64,000 nt of DNA from JAGVXH01 sp041649755 (GCA_041649755.1 JBAZMK010000001.1:124001-188000), one strand, 5' to 3'. Positions 15,667 to 25,275 are shown, numbered from the stretch's first letter. Numbers and translations: made by a program. Notes: generated by a model not told the origin, from the sequence alone.

Positions 15667-16431
15667 ATGGAAATAGAACTACCTAAGGGTATAAAGCCTA
15701 ATATTCCTAGTGGGCATAGATTGATTGGGGGATTATTGTTTCCTGAAAAAATAGAATCTCTGCAAACAAGAGCCAATATAGAAAAAAGAGATTATTCTTT
15801 AGTTTGGGAAAGGGGGAAAGCTACTTCTGCTATCTCTGCTATCTCTATGGTTCAAAGGCTCAATGGAAGAAACTATCTTGATGCTCACTCGGACGTAATA
15901 AGGTCGGGATTGTATATTCCTTCTCCTGCAAGTTTTATGTCCCATGTTAAGAATGTTAATGATGCATTAAATGAGGTCATCCCATTATATGATGCTTCTG
16001 GAAGATTGATTGAAGGAGAAAGATTATATAAATATGCTGAAACAATCAATAAAAATTGTTGGGTTTGGCTAAATGCAGAATTTCGTAAAGGAAACGGCTT
16101 CAAAGGGCTTAATTTGACTAAGGTTGCAGGATTAGATGGGGAGGGAAATCTTGTAATGAATATTGCTCCTTTAGAACGTTGCTTGGAAGAAAATGGGTGG
16201 GCAGATTTAGAATCACTGAATAACCAAGGCTTTCCTACAAAAAAAGCACGTATTCAATCTTATGAGCCAGGAAGGACCTTTTATTTTTGGACACCCCAAA
16301 AAAATTGCGTTGCGGCGGGGTTCTACGCGGGCTCCGGCAGGGCTGATCTCAGTTGCTACAGGGATCCGTCGTACTCGAATTCCTCGCTCGGGGTATATCC
16401 TTGCGCCGAAGGCGCTTCGCAAAAAAGTTAA
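15667..16431 (+). CDS. Putative second DGR variable protein (orphan target)
   Basis: A 254-residue protein, unrelated at first sight to the 12683 target except for a shared S/E-G-x-Y-x-P-like segment. It ends in a C-terminal stretch (about residues 210-245) with W-T-P-Q-K-N-C-V-A-A-G-F-Y-A-G-S-G and a run of Tyr, Ser, Asp, Gly and Arg, then L-G-V-Y-P-C. The nucleotides at 16305-16395 are GC-rich in an otherwise AT-rich gene, and the codons look like mutated AAC/AAT codons in a fixed GC-rich frame. Such ends are typical of C-type-lectin DGR targets. No matching template repeat is visible in this window. Confidence 0.6.
   Translation: MEIELPKGIKPNIPSGHRLIGGLLFPEKIESLQTRANIEKRDYSLVWERGKATSAISAISMVQRLNGRNYLDAHSDVIRSGLYIPSPASFMSHVKNVNDALNEVIPLYDASGRLIEGERLYKYAETINKNCWVWLNAEFRKGNGFKGLNLTKVAGLDGEGNLVMNIAPLERCLEENGWADLESLNNQGFPTKKARIQSYEPGRTFYFWTPQKNCVAAGFYAGSGRADLSCYRDPSYSNSSLGVYPCAEGASQKS
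16403..16415 (+). promoter_or_regulatory. Hairpin after the putative second VR
   Basis: GCGCC-GAA-GGCGC forms a perfect 5-bp hairpin a few bases beyond the conserved-looking VR 3' end (CTCGGGGTATATCC), the position of DGR target-recognition hairpins. It lies inside the last codons of the gene. Confidence 0.45.
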
Positions 16432-16447
16432 AGCAAAAAAACCAATC

Positions 16448-16455
16448 TTTATAAA
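16448..16455 (+). promoter_or_regulatory. TATA box for the 16477 gene
   Basis: TTTATAAA, 21 nt before the ATG of the downstream membrane protein gene. Confidence 0.6.
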
Positions 16456-16476
16456 TCTCTTAATTTTATTAGAAAG

Positions 16477-16887
16477 ATGATAGATGGTGATATTCCTTTT
16501 TTGATTAGAGTGATTGCTGTGTTAGATTACATTTCGGCAATTGGGAGTGTTTTCGTTAGTGTCCTTTTTTTTATAAGAAGTGACTTGTTGAGATTTCTTC
16601 CTTTAAGGGTTTCTCATTTAAGTGTTTTAGGTAGTGATATTTATTTAACTGGAGGGATTGCGTTTGTATTTACTGCAGTATTCGTGTTTTTGCTGGGTTG
16701 GGGATTATGGAAAGGAAGAAACTGGGCGAGATACATAGAGATTATTTTGGCAGTAGTTGGATTTGTCGTTTCGTTGTTTTTCCTTATTTTTAGCAAGGAT
16801 AAGACTTTCATAATTAATTTGGTAATTCATGGATTAGTTGGAGGGTATCTTATGTTTAATAGAGATGTGAGAGATGCCTTTTATTAA
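16477..16887 (+). CDS. Hypothetical four-helix membrane protein
   Basis: A 136-residue protein with about four membrane helices (residues 8-32, 48-70, 82-105 and 112-130) and a central G-W-G-L-W-K-G-R-N-W-A-R loop. This pattern is common in small DUF2127-like membrane proteins. It overlaps the convergent dockerin protein gene by four bases. Role unknown. Confidence 0.65.
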   Translation: MIDGDIPFLIRVIAVLDYISAIGSVFVSVLFFIRSDLLRFLPLRVSHLSVLGSDIYLTGGIAFVFTAVFVFLLGWGLWKGRNWARYIEIILAVVGFVVSLFFLIFSKDKTFIINLVIHGLVGGYLMFNRDVRDAFY

Positions 16888-19800
16888 TATTCTTTCCCGT
16901 AATCTTCTTCAAGAATAATTAAGTCAAAAATGTCAATTTTTTGGTCTTTATTTAAATCTGCATTTTCTTTCCAGTTGTCTTTTCCTATTAAAGAGCCGTA
17001 AGCTTTTCCTAAAGTCGCTAAATCAAAAAGGTCCGAATTACTATCATTATCTGTATCACCAAAAACATCTTTTATCTGAACGGAAACATTAATCTCCATA
17101 TATCCTGCCGAACTATTCACTTTTAACTTTCCTTCAAAGATTCCCATTTCATTTTCGTCAAAATCAAATGTGACTTCCTGACTATTTCCTGCATTTATTT
17201 GTTCAAAGAAGTAGGATTTTGAGTAGTTAATGGAAGGGATTTCAAGTTCTACACTTACGTTTTCAAGAGGTTTTTGCCCCCCAATTTCAGATATTGAAAA
17301 ACTAAGATTAAACTTCTCTTGTTTAAGGAAAACTTCGTTTATTGCAGAGGGGTAAATTGAGAGAAGAGCCGGTCTGAAAGGTTCCTCAAGAACAGACATC
17401 TTTACTTGAACAGGCATGTCAGAATTTTCTTTAACGAGTATAGCCTTTATTTTGTAAGTTTTATTTTTTACTTGAGGGATGTAAATCACTTCGGGCATTG
17501 TGTATTTGCCAGAATAGGTTCCTGGAAACCCTATTTCTTCTTGTCCTGTGAGTTGATTGAAACCTATGCAAGAGTCATTTTCGCAAACCTGAAGGTCTAC
17601 GTCAGTTCCGAAAGGGTAAAAAAGCTGGAACTCTGCGCCGTACAGGTCTCCTGCGGTATACTCAAATTCAAATTCCGGGTTTTCTCTGTCTAAAACAATG
17701 TCCCCATTTCCATCAAAAGAGCCTCCAAATGTGCTAAATTCAGAAGAGTCCACATCTTTTATGTCAATAACATTTTGTGCATAGCCTAAATAGTCTCTAA
17801 TTGTCAGTTGTTTTTCTTTTTCTCTCACTGGGATTTCTAGACTTCTTATTGCCGAACCTCCTTTGGAAGAGTAAGGCAGATATTCAATAACCCGCGGTAC
17901 AATCAAGAAATGCTCTTTTTCTATTGCAGTTTGGAAAGGTCCTGAAAAAACCTGTACGACCAAAACCTGTGCGTCTATTGTGAAACTTTTTTCTATTGCC
18001 TGGAATGTTATGTCTTTTGTGACTTCTTCACCCATAGATAAATCTTCAGAAAAATAATTCCCTCCTAAAAATGAAAAGATTTTTCTCTTGTTATTCCCCC
18101 ACCCACTTTCTTCAAGCAGTTGTGTTTGACTAAAAACTCTTGTTTCGGCAGGAGTGTAAAGGTTTCTTACATTTATAGTAGCCTCTTCCATCACTAAGGA
18201 GTTCCCTGTTAAACCTGAAGAGTAGGGATGTGTAATCAGATAATAAATTCCTTTTCCGTCCTCTATTTCGTCGGGGTAAATTTCTATGCTGACTTCTGAA
18301 TCAAAGCTATTATTTTTATTTAGGTAGTAAGGCTCTTGTGACTCTTTTTCTAGAAAGGATATTATTTGGTCGTATGTCTGAGGGGTTCTTATGAGGTCAA
18401 GAGTCCACTCTGATGCGGCAAAAACATAGCTTTGACCTGCAATCATGCTTGTAGCTACACCAACCCCGTCAATAATATAATTAAATGGTATGAGTGTTGC
18501 CTGTATTTTGGTAAATGTCCCGACGCCAACAGCTATTCCTGATGCGACTGCTACTGGACCAGAGGCAGAGGTTGCCAGTCCTGTAATGACGCCAGTGACG
18601 ACCCCTGCTGCTACGGAGACCGAGAACCCAACTTTTTTTGCTCCTTCTCCATCTAATAAGTCTCCATGGGCTTTCTTATAATTGTCATATTGCTGAATGA
18701 AAGTCCAAGAAAAAGGAGATTCTTCGGAATTAGGGAGCAAATGAATATTTTCTGAAGAATAGAGTCCTTCAATCTGAGTTATCTGGTCTCCAATAATTTT
18801 TCTTGCCTTTGAAAAATCAAACTCTTCTGAATAATTTAATGAAAATGAATTGTATAAATCTTCAAGAGAGTGCAGGCTTTTTTTGTAAATGGTTGTATTT
18901 CTCAGATTCTCTGTTGTTCTTTCTGGGATTTTGCCTTCTTCATCACTGAATGCAAGCCATTCAAAAACTTCAAAAACTTCTTCTGGTTCATTGCTATCTA
19001 GAGCAGACTCTCTTAAAATGAAAGTTAAATTCTCCAACTGGGCTTTATACTTAAACGCCTGACTTTTAGATTTCACAAATTCTAACAAAAGGTCTAAGTC
19101 AATTCCCTCTGAGCCTTCAGAAATTATATTCTCTGCCATCTCTTTTAGCGCCTCTGTTTCGGCAGAACCTAAATCTTTCCTCGCCCATTCTGTTAGTTCT
19201 GCCATCATTGAAGCCTCTTTACTTGCTTTTGACAGAAACTTTTCTTTCAAATCAAACATCGCAGAGTCCAGATTCTCTTTCTCGCTTAGTATCAGATTTT
19301 TAGTTATTTCCTGACCGCCAAAAACTGAAAAAGCAAGGGTTACTGATTCTGCAGTTCCTTTTCTTGCACGGACGATATACTCTCCAGGTTCTACTTCAAA
19401 AGAATAAGAATTGTCAGCCATAATGAAACTATAACTTAAATCAGGAAAATTATTGAATTTGAATATTTCAACCAGAACTCCTCCCAGTTCATTTCCTGCA
19501 GAGTCTTTTAGGTCTCCAGAGACTATGGAAACCCCTTCAACGACTTTAAACTCAACATTCCTTATATTGTTGTTAATGTTAACTTCTAATACATAGTCTC
19601 CTGATGCAAGGACTAAATTTTCTGAGCCAAACCATCTAGAGGTATACGAAAGAACACCAGAAGAGATTAAACTGCTATTAGAAATTTTATAACTTCCACT
19701 ACCGAAATTTACTTCTTCGCCTTTTATGGGGTCATAAGCGTAAACGAGAATTTTTATTTTATTCTCAAAGTTGTTGTAATTCACGGAAGGGAAAAGGAAG

Positions 19801-20882
19801 AGAGAGTAGTTGGTCTCAAGAGTATAGGGGTTTGGCAGGTTTTTTAAGAAAGGGTAGCCGACTTCATTTTGGGATTCCCAGATGTTTTCAAAGTCCCAGT
19901 TATCCATTGGAGGATTGTCGGTCTTATAGAAATAAGGAGGGTGCGCCGAATGTGAAACTTGGTTGCAACCAGAGTTAGAGCCATTTCCTGCACAAAATGA
20001 GGGATTTTGGGAGTGGTTGTGATAAAAAGAATCTATAATTTTTCCTGTATTTCTTCCTACTAAACCGCCGACATTATTATTGCCTTTTACAGAGCCTGTG
20101 GAGTAAGAATTTATAATTTCTGGTGAATACCCTTCAAATCTTCCATTATATCCTACTAAACCGCCAACGTTTGTTGTGCCGTTGACACTGCTTATTGAGT
20201 AGGATTCTCTGACAATTCCTAAAACCGAAGATACCCCTACCAGACCTCCGACATTTTCGTTTCCTTCTACTCGTCCTATAGAAAATGAATTTCTTACCCC
20301 TCCTTCTTGTTTTCTTCCAAGGAGTCCTCCTATGTCCTTATTTCCTTTAACATTACCTGTAAAATGAGAGCTTTCAATGCTTCCGACAAGAAGGCTTCCG
20401 ACCAGACCTCCGACATTTTCGTTTCCACTAACATTTCCACTCGCGTAAGAATTTATAACCCTACCACGCTCACTGTATCCCACAAGGCTTCCAACTCGTT
20501 CATTTCCAACAACACTTACGTTAATCAGCCCTACATTTTTGATTATAACATCATCACTTATCCTTCCAAATAGCCCCACATAGGTCTGTGAGGGTCTGTT
20601 TATATAGAGGTTTTTAACTACAAAGCTTCTCCCATCAAAACTCCCCCTAAAATAACTTGTTGAGGGTTCAAACCCATTGTAAATTCCTTCTATTTCATTC
20701 CAATTCCAGTTTTCTGTCATTGAGCAATCAATATCGTTTGAAAGGGCATAATGTGCACTCAGGTTATTAATTATATTTTGAAGCTCATAGCAGTCTGAAA
20801 TCAAATAAGGGTCGTCAGGTGTTCCTGTTCCAGAACAGAGAGAGGTAATTAGTAAAATGATGAAAGGAAGAATTTTCTTCAT
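16884..20882 (-). CDS. Secreted GLUG-repeat surface protein with C-terminal dockerin
   Basis: A 1332-residue protein with a signal peptide (residues 1-17) and a block of GLUG repeats (G-G-L-V-G, N-S-Y-S-T-G-S-V) at about 95-285. A long central part contains carboxypeptidase-like beta segments and a hydrophobic Gly/Ala/Val-rich stretch near 755-800. A dockerin module closes the protein at about 1272-1332. It has two EF-hand-like loops (D-T-D-N-D-S-N-S-D and D-L-N-K-D-Q-K-I-D), each followed by an F-D-L helix. Dockerins bind cohesins through calcium-loaded loops, and a cohesin gene lies divergently upstream. A TTTAAAAG box sits 21 nt before the start. Confidence 0.88.
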   Translation of the reverse strand: MKKILPFIILLITSLCSGTGTPDDPYLISDCYELQNIINNLSAHYALSNDIDCSMTENWNWNEIEGIYNGFEPSTSYFRGSFDGRSFVVKNLYINRPSQTYVGLFGRISDDVIIKNVGLINVSVVGNERVGSLVGYSERGRVINSYASGNVSGNENVGGLVGSLLVGSIESSHFTGNVKGNKDIGGLLGRKQEGGVRNSFSIGRVEGNENVGGLVGVSSVLGIVRESYSISSVNGTTNVGGLVGYNGRFEGYSPEIINSYSTGSVKGNNNVGGLVGRNTGKIIDSFYHNHSQNPSFCAGNGSNSGCNQVSHSAHPPYFYKTDNPPMDNWDFENIWESQNEVGYPFLKNLPNPYTLETNYSLFLFPSVNYNNFENKIKILVYAYDPIKGEEVNFGSGSYKISNSSLISSGVLSYTSRWFGSENLVLASGDYVLEVNINNNIRNVEFKVVEGVSIVSGDLKDSAGNELGGVLVEIFKFNNFPDLSYSFIMADNSYSFEVEPGEYIVRARKGTAESVTLAFSVFGGQEITKNLILSEKENLDSAMFDLKEKFLSKASKEASMMAELTEWARKDLGSAETEALKEMAENIISEGSEGIDLDLLLEFVKSKSQAFKYKAQLENLTFILRESALDSNEPEEVFEVFEWLAFSDEEGKIPERTTENLRNTTIYKKSLHSLEDLYNSFSLNYSEEFDFSKARKIIGDQITQIEGLYSSENIHLLPNSEESPFSWTFIQQYDNYKKAHGDLLDGEGAKKVGFSVSVAAGVVTGVITGLATSASGPVAVASGIAVGVGTFTKIQATLIPFNYIIDGVGVATSMIAGQSYVFAASEWTLDLIRTPQTYDQIISFLEKESQEPYYLNKNNSFDSEVSIEIYPDEIEDGKGIYYLITHPYSSGLTGNSLVMEEATINVRNLYTPAETRVFSQTQLLEESGWGNNKRKIFSFLGGNYFSEDLSMGEEVTKDITFQAIEKSFTIDAQVLVVQVFSGPFQTAIEKEHFLIVPRVIEYLPYSSKGGSAIRSLEIPVREKEKQLTIRDYLGYAQNVIDIKDVDSSEFSTFGGSFDGNGDIVLDRENPEFEFEYTAGDLYGAEFQLFYPFGTDVDLQVCENDSCIGFNQLTGQEEIGFPGTYSGKYTMPEVIYIPQVKNKTYKIKAILVKENSDMPVQVKMSVLEEPFRPALLSIYPSAINEVFLKQEKFNLSFSISEIGGQKPLENVSVELEIPSINYSKSYFFEQINAGNSQEVTFDFDENEMGIFEGKLKVNSSAGYMEINVSVQIKDVFGDTDNDSNSDLFDLATLGKAYGSLIGKDNWKENADLNKDQKIDIFDLIILEEDYGKEY

Positions 20883-20962
20883 TAAAAAAGTGATGAAATG
20901 TTCTTTAAAAGTATTTATGTAATTACAATAAAACTTAAATAGATTTTACTGCCGATAATCAG

Positions 20963-21748
20963 ATGAAGGCTAACCTATTTTTAGGTATACTTGCGGGACT
21001 TGTTATTTTGTTTCTTTTAGCCTTGATTGGCTGGCGGTCGGGTTTTGCTGTTAAAGATTTTGAACCTTCTGAAGGATTAACAATCAATCAAATTTCAGAC
21101 CCTAAAAGCCCCTCAATAAAAACAAGCGGTCTGCCAGTAGATTCTTCTAAGAGTTCTTCTAAAAGCTCAGGTAAGAGTTCTGGAGATTCTGACGATTGTG
21201 ATGATGATTGCTCTTTGGGTGAGAAAAGATGCGTGGGGGAATATGCACAAAAATGCGGAGATTATGATAGCGATGATTGTTTAGAATGGGAAGAGAATAA
21301 CTTATGTGAATTTGGATGTCAAAATGGGGTTTGTTTAGGCGGGCAGGTAATCCTAAATATTGGGTTCTATGAGGCACAAAAAGGGGAAACGTTTACTCTA
21401 CCAGTCAGTATAAACACTTTGGAAGAAGTATATGCAGCCCATTTAGAGATAGAATTTGACCCTTTAATTCTTCAGGTAAAAGAAATTAAAGAGAAATATC
21501 TAAATGAAGAAAACACTTACGTCATTGAAAAAGGTAGTTTGGATAATTCGGAAGGCAGGATTCGTTATGTTAGCACAATAATAGGGGAACAAAAGGGTGT
21601 TTCTGGTTTAGGGGAATTAATTGAAATTGAATTTGTTGCGATAGAGGAAGGGGAGAGTTCACTTAATTTTATAAAAACAGAGATTTTAAATTCCGAATTA
21701 GAATATATGGTGGTTGAAACTTCAGAAGGTAATGTTGTTGTTAATTAG
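20963..21748 (+). CDS. Membrane-anchored or secreted cohesin-domain protein
   Basis: A 261-residue protein. Residues 5-27 form a signal or anchor helix. A Ser/Lys-rich linker (about 55-75) is followed by an acidic Cys-rich module (about 77-130, six to eight cysteines including C-D-D-D-C and C-x-x-G-V-C). The C-terminal cohesin fold (about 132-258) has the pattern G-E-T-F-T-L-P-V, L-E-I-E-F-D-P and an aliphatic strand at the end. The layout suggests a cell-surface receptor that displays dockerin-bearing proteins, and the neighbouring divergent gene ends in a dockerin. A TTAAATA box lies 21 nt before the ATG. Confidence 0.85.
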   Translation: MKANLFLGILAGLVILFLLALIGWRSGFAVKDFEPSEGLTINQISDPKSPSIKTSGLPVDSSKSSSKSSGKSSGDSDDCDDDCSLGEKRCVGEYAQKCGDYDSDDCLEWEENNLCEFGCQNGVCLGGQVILNIGFYEAQKGETFTLPVSINTLEEVYAAHLEIEFDPLILQVKEIKEKYLNEENTYVIEKGSLDNSEGRIRYVSTIIGEQKGVSGLGELIEIEFVAIEEGESSLNFIKTEILNSELEYMVVETSEGNVVVN

Positions 21749-21761
21749 TCGGTTCGAGTTA

Positions 21762-21834
21762 CGCTTTCGGGAGGACTCGAACCTCCGACATCACGGTTAA
21801 CAGCCGTGCGCTCTACCTGCTGAGCTACGAAAGC
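21762..21834 (-). tRNA. tRNA-Asn (GTT)
   Basis: Complete minus-strand cloverleaf with acceptor GCTTTCG/CGAAAGC, anticodon loop CTGTTAA and T-loop TTCGAGT. Confidence 0.94.
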
Positions 21835-21867
21835 AATATTTAGATATCCAAGAGATAATATTTAAAA

Positions 21868-22398
21868 TTAACTATTCGTTTTCCTGATTTTTTCTCTTAG
21901 ACCAAGGTCTTCTTCAAAGGGGCTTTTTAAGGAGTTTTGTTTTTCAAGGTAGGAAAAAACGTTGCCGTGCTTTGACCCCTGAATAAGCGACTCAATCGCC
22001 TGAATTGTAGTGTCAAGATGGGTGCTATCTACTATAACTCCGACTCGATTACTTTTTATAACAATTACCGCACCTGTCAGATTTTCCAGAGTTTTTCGTG
22101 CCTTCCCATTTGTCCCAATAATCCGCGCCCTGACGTCTTTAAGGTTTTTCCTTCTTGTGTGTTCTTTAATGTCTATAAACTCCAAAACGAAGTCTTCGCT
22201 TTTTAAAAGAAGGGCGTCATCAATGTGAAATCCAAAATCTACTGCACGGACAATCTCTTCAACCAAAAATTCATTTAACTCGCTTCCGACTATACTTATC
22301 CTATCTTTTCCAAAAGAAATTTTAACTTTTAGTTTGCTCTCAATTATAGGGACAGCTTTCTTTATCTTTCGCATACCCTCAATAATGACAATCCGCAT
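21868..22398 (-). CDS. KH-domain RNA-binding protein (Dim2/Pno1-like)
   Basis: The 176-residue protein has two KH-like units. The second carries the R-I-I-G-T-N-G-K-A-R-K-T-L-E loop (a G-x-x-G variant) near residue 115, followed by L-T-G-A-V-I-V-I. Archaeal Dim2/Pno1-like proteins bind the 3' region of pre-16S rRNA and help small-subunit maturation, and may work with initiation factor 2. A longer frame continues upstream, but a TTTATAAA box exactly 21 nt before the ATG at 22398 fixes the start. Confidence 0.85.
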   Translation of the reverse strand: MRIVIIEGMRKIKKAVPIIESKLKVKISFGKDRISIVGSELNEFLVEEIVRAVDFGFHIDDALLLKSEDFVLEFIDIKEHTRRKNLKDVRARIIGTNGKARKTLENLTGAVIVIKSNRVGVIVDSTHLDTTIQAIESLIQGSKHGNVFSYLEKQNSLKSPFEEDLGLREKIRKTNS

Positions 22399-22419
22399 AT
22401 TATTGTAATAAAAAAGAGG

Positions 22420-22427
22420 TTTATAAA
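22420..22427 (-). promoter_or_regulatory. TATA box for the KH protein gene
   Basis: TTTATAAA with a 21-nt gap to the chosen ATG at 22398. It lies inside the longer open frame and so argues against the upstream start. Confidence 0.6.
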
Positions 22428-22487
22428 ACGCTCGTTCAGATATAAAAACAATTATGTAACTCCTGAAAAGATACAACAAAGAAAAGA

Positions 22488-22495
22488 TTTATAAA
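22488..22495 (+). promoter_or_regulatory. TATA box for the 22517 gene
   Basis: TTTATAAA with a 21-nt gap to the ATG. Confidence 0.6.
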
Positions 22496-22516
22496 GGGTC
22501 ATTAATTGTTTTATTT

Positions 22517-23284
22517 ATGGTAGGTAGAAATTATCAAGATTTAATAAGAGAAGCAAGAATTGCAAAAGGACATTTAGAGAAAGCTTTAAACGCGTCTGAT
22601 GGGAGTATGAATGCTCGTGACAGAGAATACCTTGCAAGAAAAGTAAATGAATTAGAATACGATGCTTCACACAGACACGAATCAGACCTAAAAGGGATTC
22701 CTTTAAATTCATTTGATAGATACTCTGCTAAAAAAGCTATAAGACACGCAAGACTTTACAGAGATAATGGCAAAGACCTTTACGATGTTAACGGCCAAGT
22801 TTTAACCCAAGAAGAAGTAAAACAAACTGCAGCGGATTTAGTGAATTATTCTAATTACTTTGATTCTGACTCTGGGAGGTTTTTAAACGCTATGGTAAAT
22901 ACCCCTGAAAGCGACTTTTATTCAGCAAGACAAATTGCTTATCTTGAAAGAATACAAAAAAAAGTGGAAGAAGAAATTAAACCTCATTTAGAAGGAGACT
23001 CGTTCAGTTTAAGGATTTATCCTTTCGGGAAAAGAAGAGAATACGCACAAAAAGTAATTAATTTTGCAGTCGGAAAGGGATTAAGAGATAAGACTCCTCC
23101 AGAGGGTTTCCTTGAAACAATAAAAGGAAAGTGGTATTCTCCTAAAACAGGAATGGATTCTTTAAGAGATGCTCTTGCACAAAAGATTGAAAGAGACGGA
23201 TTAAAAGTTCCTGCACATGTTTACGATTTTGCAATACAAGATTTATTCAGATTTTACCGAAAACAAAAAGGCGAAAAAGAGTAA
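22517..23284 (+). CDS. Hypothetical helical protein, 255 aa
   Basis: The family is not recognised. The protein is soluble, basic and nearly all helical, rich in Arg, Lys, Asp and Tyr, with no membrane segment. It resembles in style the 26174-27037 protein and may belong to a lineage-specific set. It is followed by the xylose-isomerase-like gene after 39 bp. Confidence 0.6.
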   Translation: MVGRNYQDLIREARIAKGHLEKALNASDGSMNARDREYLARKVNELEYDASHRHESDLKGIPLNSFDRYSAKKAIRHARLYRDNGKDLYDVNGQVLTQEEVKQTAADLVNYSNYFDSDSGRFLNAMVNTPESDFYSARQIAYLERIQKKVEEEIKPHLEGDSFSLRIYPFGKRREYAQKVINFAVGKGLRDKTPPEGFLETIKGKWYSPKTGMDSLRDALAQKIERDGLKVPAHVYDFAIQDLFRFYRKQKGEKE

Positions 23285-23323
23285 TTTTAAATAACCTTTT
23301 GCATTTATTATTGGGGTAATAAA

Positions 23324-25267
23324 ATGGACTATACAGGTTATGAATCTTTTTATGGTGGGGCAATTTCATCTCTTGAACCGGACTTTGGGGAGTATTTTAT
23401 AGGTTATAAGAATTTGAACCCTGCACAGATTGGTTTTCCTGGCTCTGCTATGACTGCTAACCAGCTAACCGAGACGGTCAACGCAATAAAACAAGGTGTC
23501 AAAGCTTTTGAGGTTACTTTGGCTGATGTGCAAGACGTTAGTCAGACGATTCCCAAACAGCATTTTAAAGAGATGCGTGCATTGATGAAATTAAGCGGAG
23601 TAAAACCGTCTGTTCACGGACCAATTCTTGATTCTGCGGGTTTTACCGAACGGGGCTGGGGAGGAGAAACCATAAGAGAGCTTAATGAAAGAAGAATGCT
23701 TGACTCTTTGGAGAAAGCTTATGAGATTGACCCAAGCGGGAAGATGCCTGTTGTCTTGCACGCTTCAAACGGAACACCTGGAGCAGAGTATGTTCCTGAC
23801 AAAAAAGGGGAAGAAGGCATCAGAAAAACGAAGTCTACTATGATAAATCTTGAGACTAACCAGATTGTTCCGATAGAAGAAGAATATAAATTTTATCCTA
23901 AACATCCAGAACACCTGAAAGAAGGAAGCAAGGGTTACTACCATGATATAAAACAACAGATAGATGCAGCAAATAACACTGAGTGGGAAAATAAACTGAC
24001 TGACCTCGCAACATTCAACAAGCACGCTGATGAGGTTATTGGTCCGGCACCTGTAATTTTAAAAGATGATTATGAGAATGCGTTTATAGACAGAAAAACA
24101 AATAAATGGTATAAAATTGAGGGAGGGAAGGAAAAAGAAGTTACTCCTGTTTTTGAACTAAGTGAAGAGGAAGATTTTGGTAAAAGACGAGCATTTAAAA
24201 AACTAAAAGATGCTGATATCTTCTTAGATAACGTCCAGCTGAACTTTAACAGCGCTTTTCACAAAGCTTATAAATATGGTTCAGAAAAACAGAAAGAAGA
24301 ACTAAGGGAACTCGCTGAAGATTATTCAAAAAATATAAAAAATCTTGAAGAAAATGGCAGGGTTCCTGTTTTTGCTCCTTTGGTAAAGAGAGAACTTCTT
24401 GATGGAGCAATCAATAGGCTAAGTGAGATTACGACCCCAAGAGGAGTAAAAGGGCCTGATGGAAAAACTAGGGAAATTCCTGGGACAGGGGCTCCAAAGA
24501 TTTTTAAAGAGGTTGAAGAATTTGCAATGGATAAAACAGTGGATACTTTTGGAAATTTAGCTATTAAATCTTATGATAAATTCCAAGAAAAAGCGCCAAT
24601 ACTTGCAATAGAAAACTGGATTCCAGGTACTGCTTATTCAAGAGCAGAAGATTTGAAAAAAGTTATTGAAAAATCAAGAGAGAAATTTCGGGATTATTTG
24701 ATTGATGAGAAGGGAATGAAGAAAAAAGATGCCGAAAAATTGGCTGAGGAAAAGATAGGTGTGACCTGGGATGTTGGGCATCTGAATGTTATGAGGAAAC
24801 AAGGATTTACTGAAAAAGATATCCTTGAAGAGACAAAAAAAATAAGACCTTATGTCCGTCATATTCACCTTACCGATAATTTCGGATTTAATGACTCGCA
24901 TCTTCCTCCGGGAATGGGGAACGTTCCAATAAAAAAAATCCTTGAAGAACTTGAAAAGAACGAGAGATTTTCTGAAATGAGAAAGATAGTTGAAGCGCCT
25001 AATTTCGTTCAGCATTTTAAGAAATCCCCCCATCCGTTTGTTTTAAGTGCTTTTGGTTCGCCTATTTATGGTATGAAGGCAGGTTACAGCTGGAATCAGG
25101 TGCAAGATGTTGTGGGGAGTTACTTTGGCGGTTATGGAACTATTAACCCTCAACAGCACCATTCACTTTACGGAGCAGGCTTCACTACTCTCCCAGTTGA
25201 ACTTGGGGGTGCAATGCCAGGAACACAGCAGGGACAATCAAGATTTGGTGGAACCCCTATGGCGTAA
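23324..25267 (+). CDS. Xylose isomerase-like TIM barrel protein with large insertion
   Basis: A 647-residue protein. Barrel strands typical of the xylose isomerase/AP endonuclease family 2 superfamily are visible. They include V-K-P-S-V-H-G-P (about 95), V-V-L-H-A-S-N-G (about 147), I-E-N-W-I-P (about 427), T-W-D-V-G-H-L-N (about 485), H-I-H-L-T-D-N (about 517) and I-V-E-A-P-N (about 556). The His, Asp and Glu residues at strand ends are the usual metal ligands. An insertion of roughly 200 residues separates the early and late strands, and the C-terminus is Gly/Gln-rich. The substrate is unknown; sugar isomerase, epimerase and endonuclease activities are all possible. Confidence 0.75.
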   Translation: MDYTGYESFYGGAISSLEPDFGEYFIGYKNLNPAQIGFPGSAMTANQLTETVNAIKQGVKAFEVTLADVQDVSQTIPKQHFKEMRALMKLSGVKPSVHGPILDSAGFTERGWGGETIRELNERRMLDSLEKAYEIDPSGKMPVVLHASNGTPGAEYVPDKKGEEGIRKTKSTMINLETNQIVPIEEEYKFYPKHPEHLKEGSKGYYHDIKQQIDAANNTEWENKLTDLATFNKHADEVIGPAPVILKDDYENAFIDRKTNKWYKIEGGKEKEVTPVFELSEEEDFGKRRAFKKLKDADIFLDNVQLNFNSAFHKAYKYGSEKQKEELRELAEDYSKNIKNLEENGRVPVFAPLVKRELLDGAINRLSEITTPRGVKGPDGKTREIPGTGAPKIFKEVEEFAMDKTVDTFGNLAIKSYDKFQEKAPILAIENWIPGTAYSRAEDLKKVIEKSREKFRDYLIDEKGMKKKDAEKLAEEKIGVTWDVGHLNVMRKQGFTEKDILEETKKIRPYVRHIHLTDNFGFNDSHLPPGMGNVPIKKILEELEKNERFSEMRKIVEAPNFVQHFKKSPHPFVLSAFGSPIYGMKAGYSWNQVQDVVGSYFGGYGTINPQQHHSLYGAGFTTLPVELGGAMPGTQQGQSRFGGTPMA

Positions 25268-25275
25268 CCAAATGC

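Noticed and set aside
16213..16422. Minus-strand Arg-rich frame opposite the second variable region
   Set aside because: It results from the GC-rich composition of the variable segment and has no start signals.
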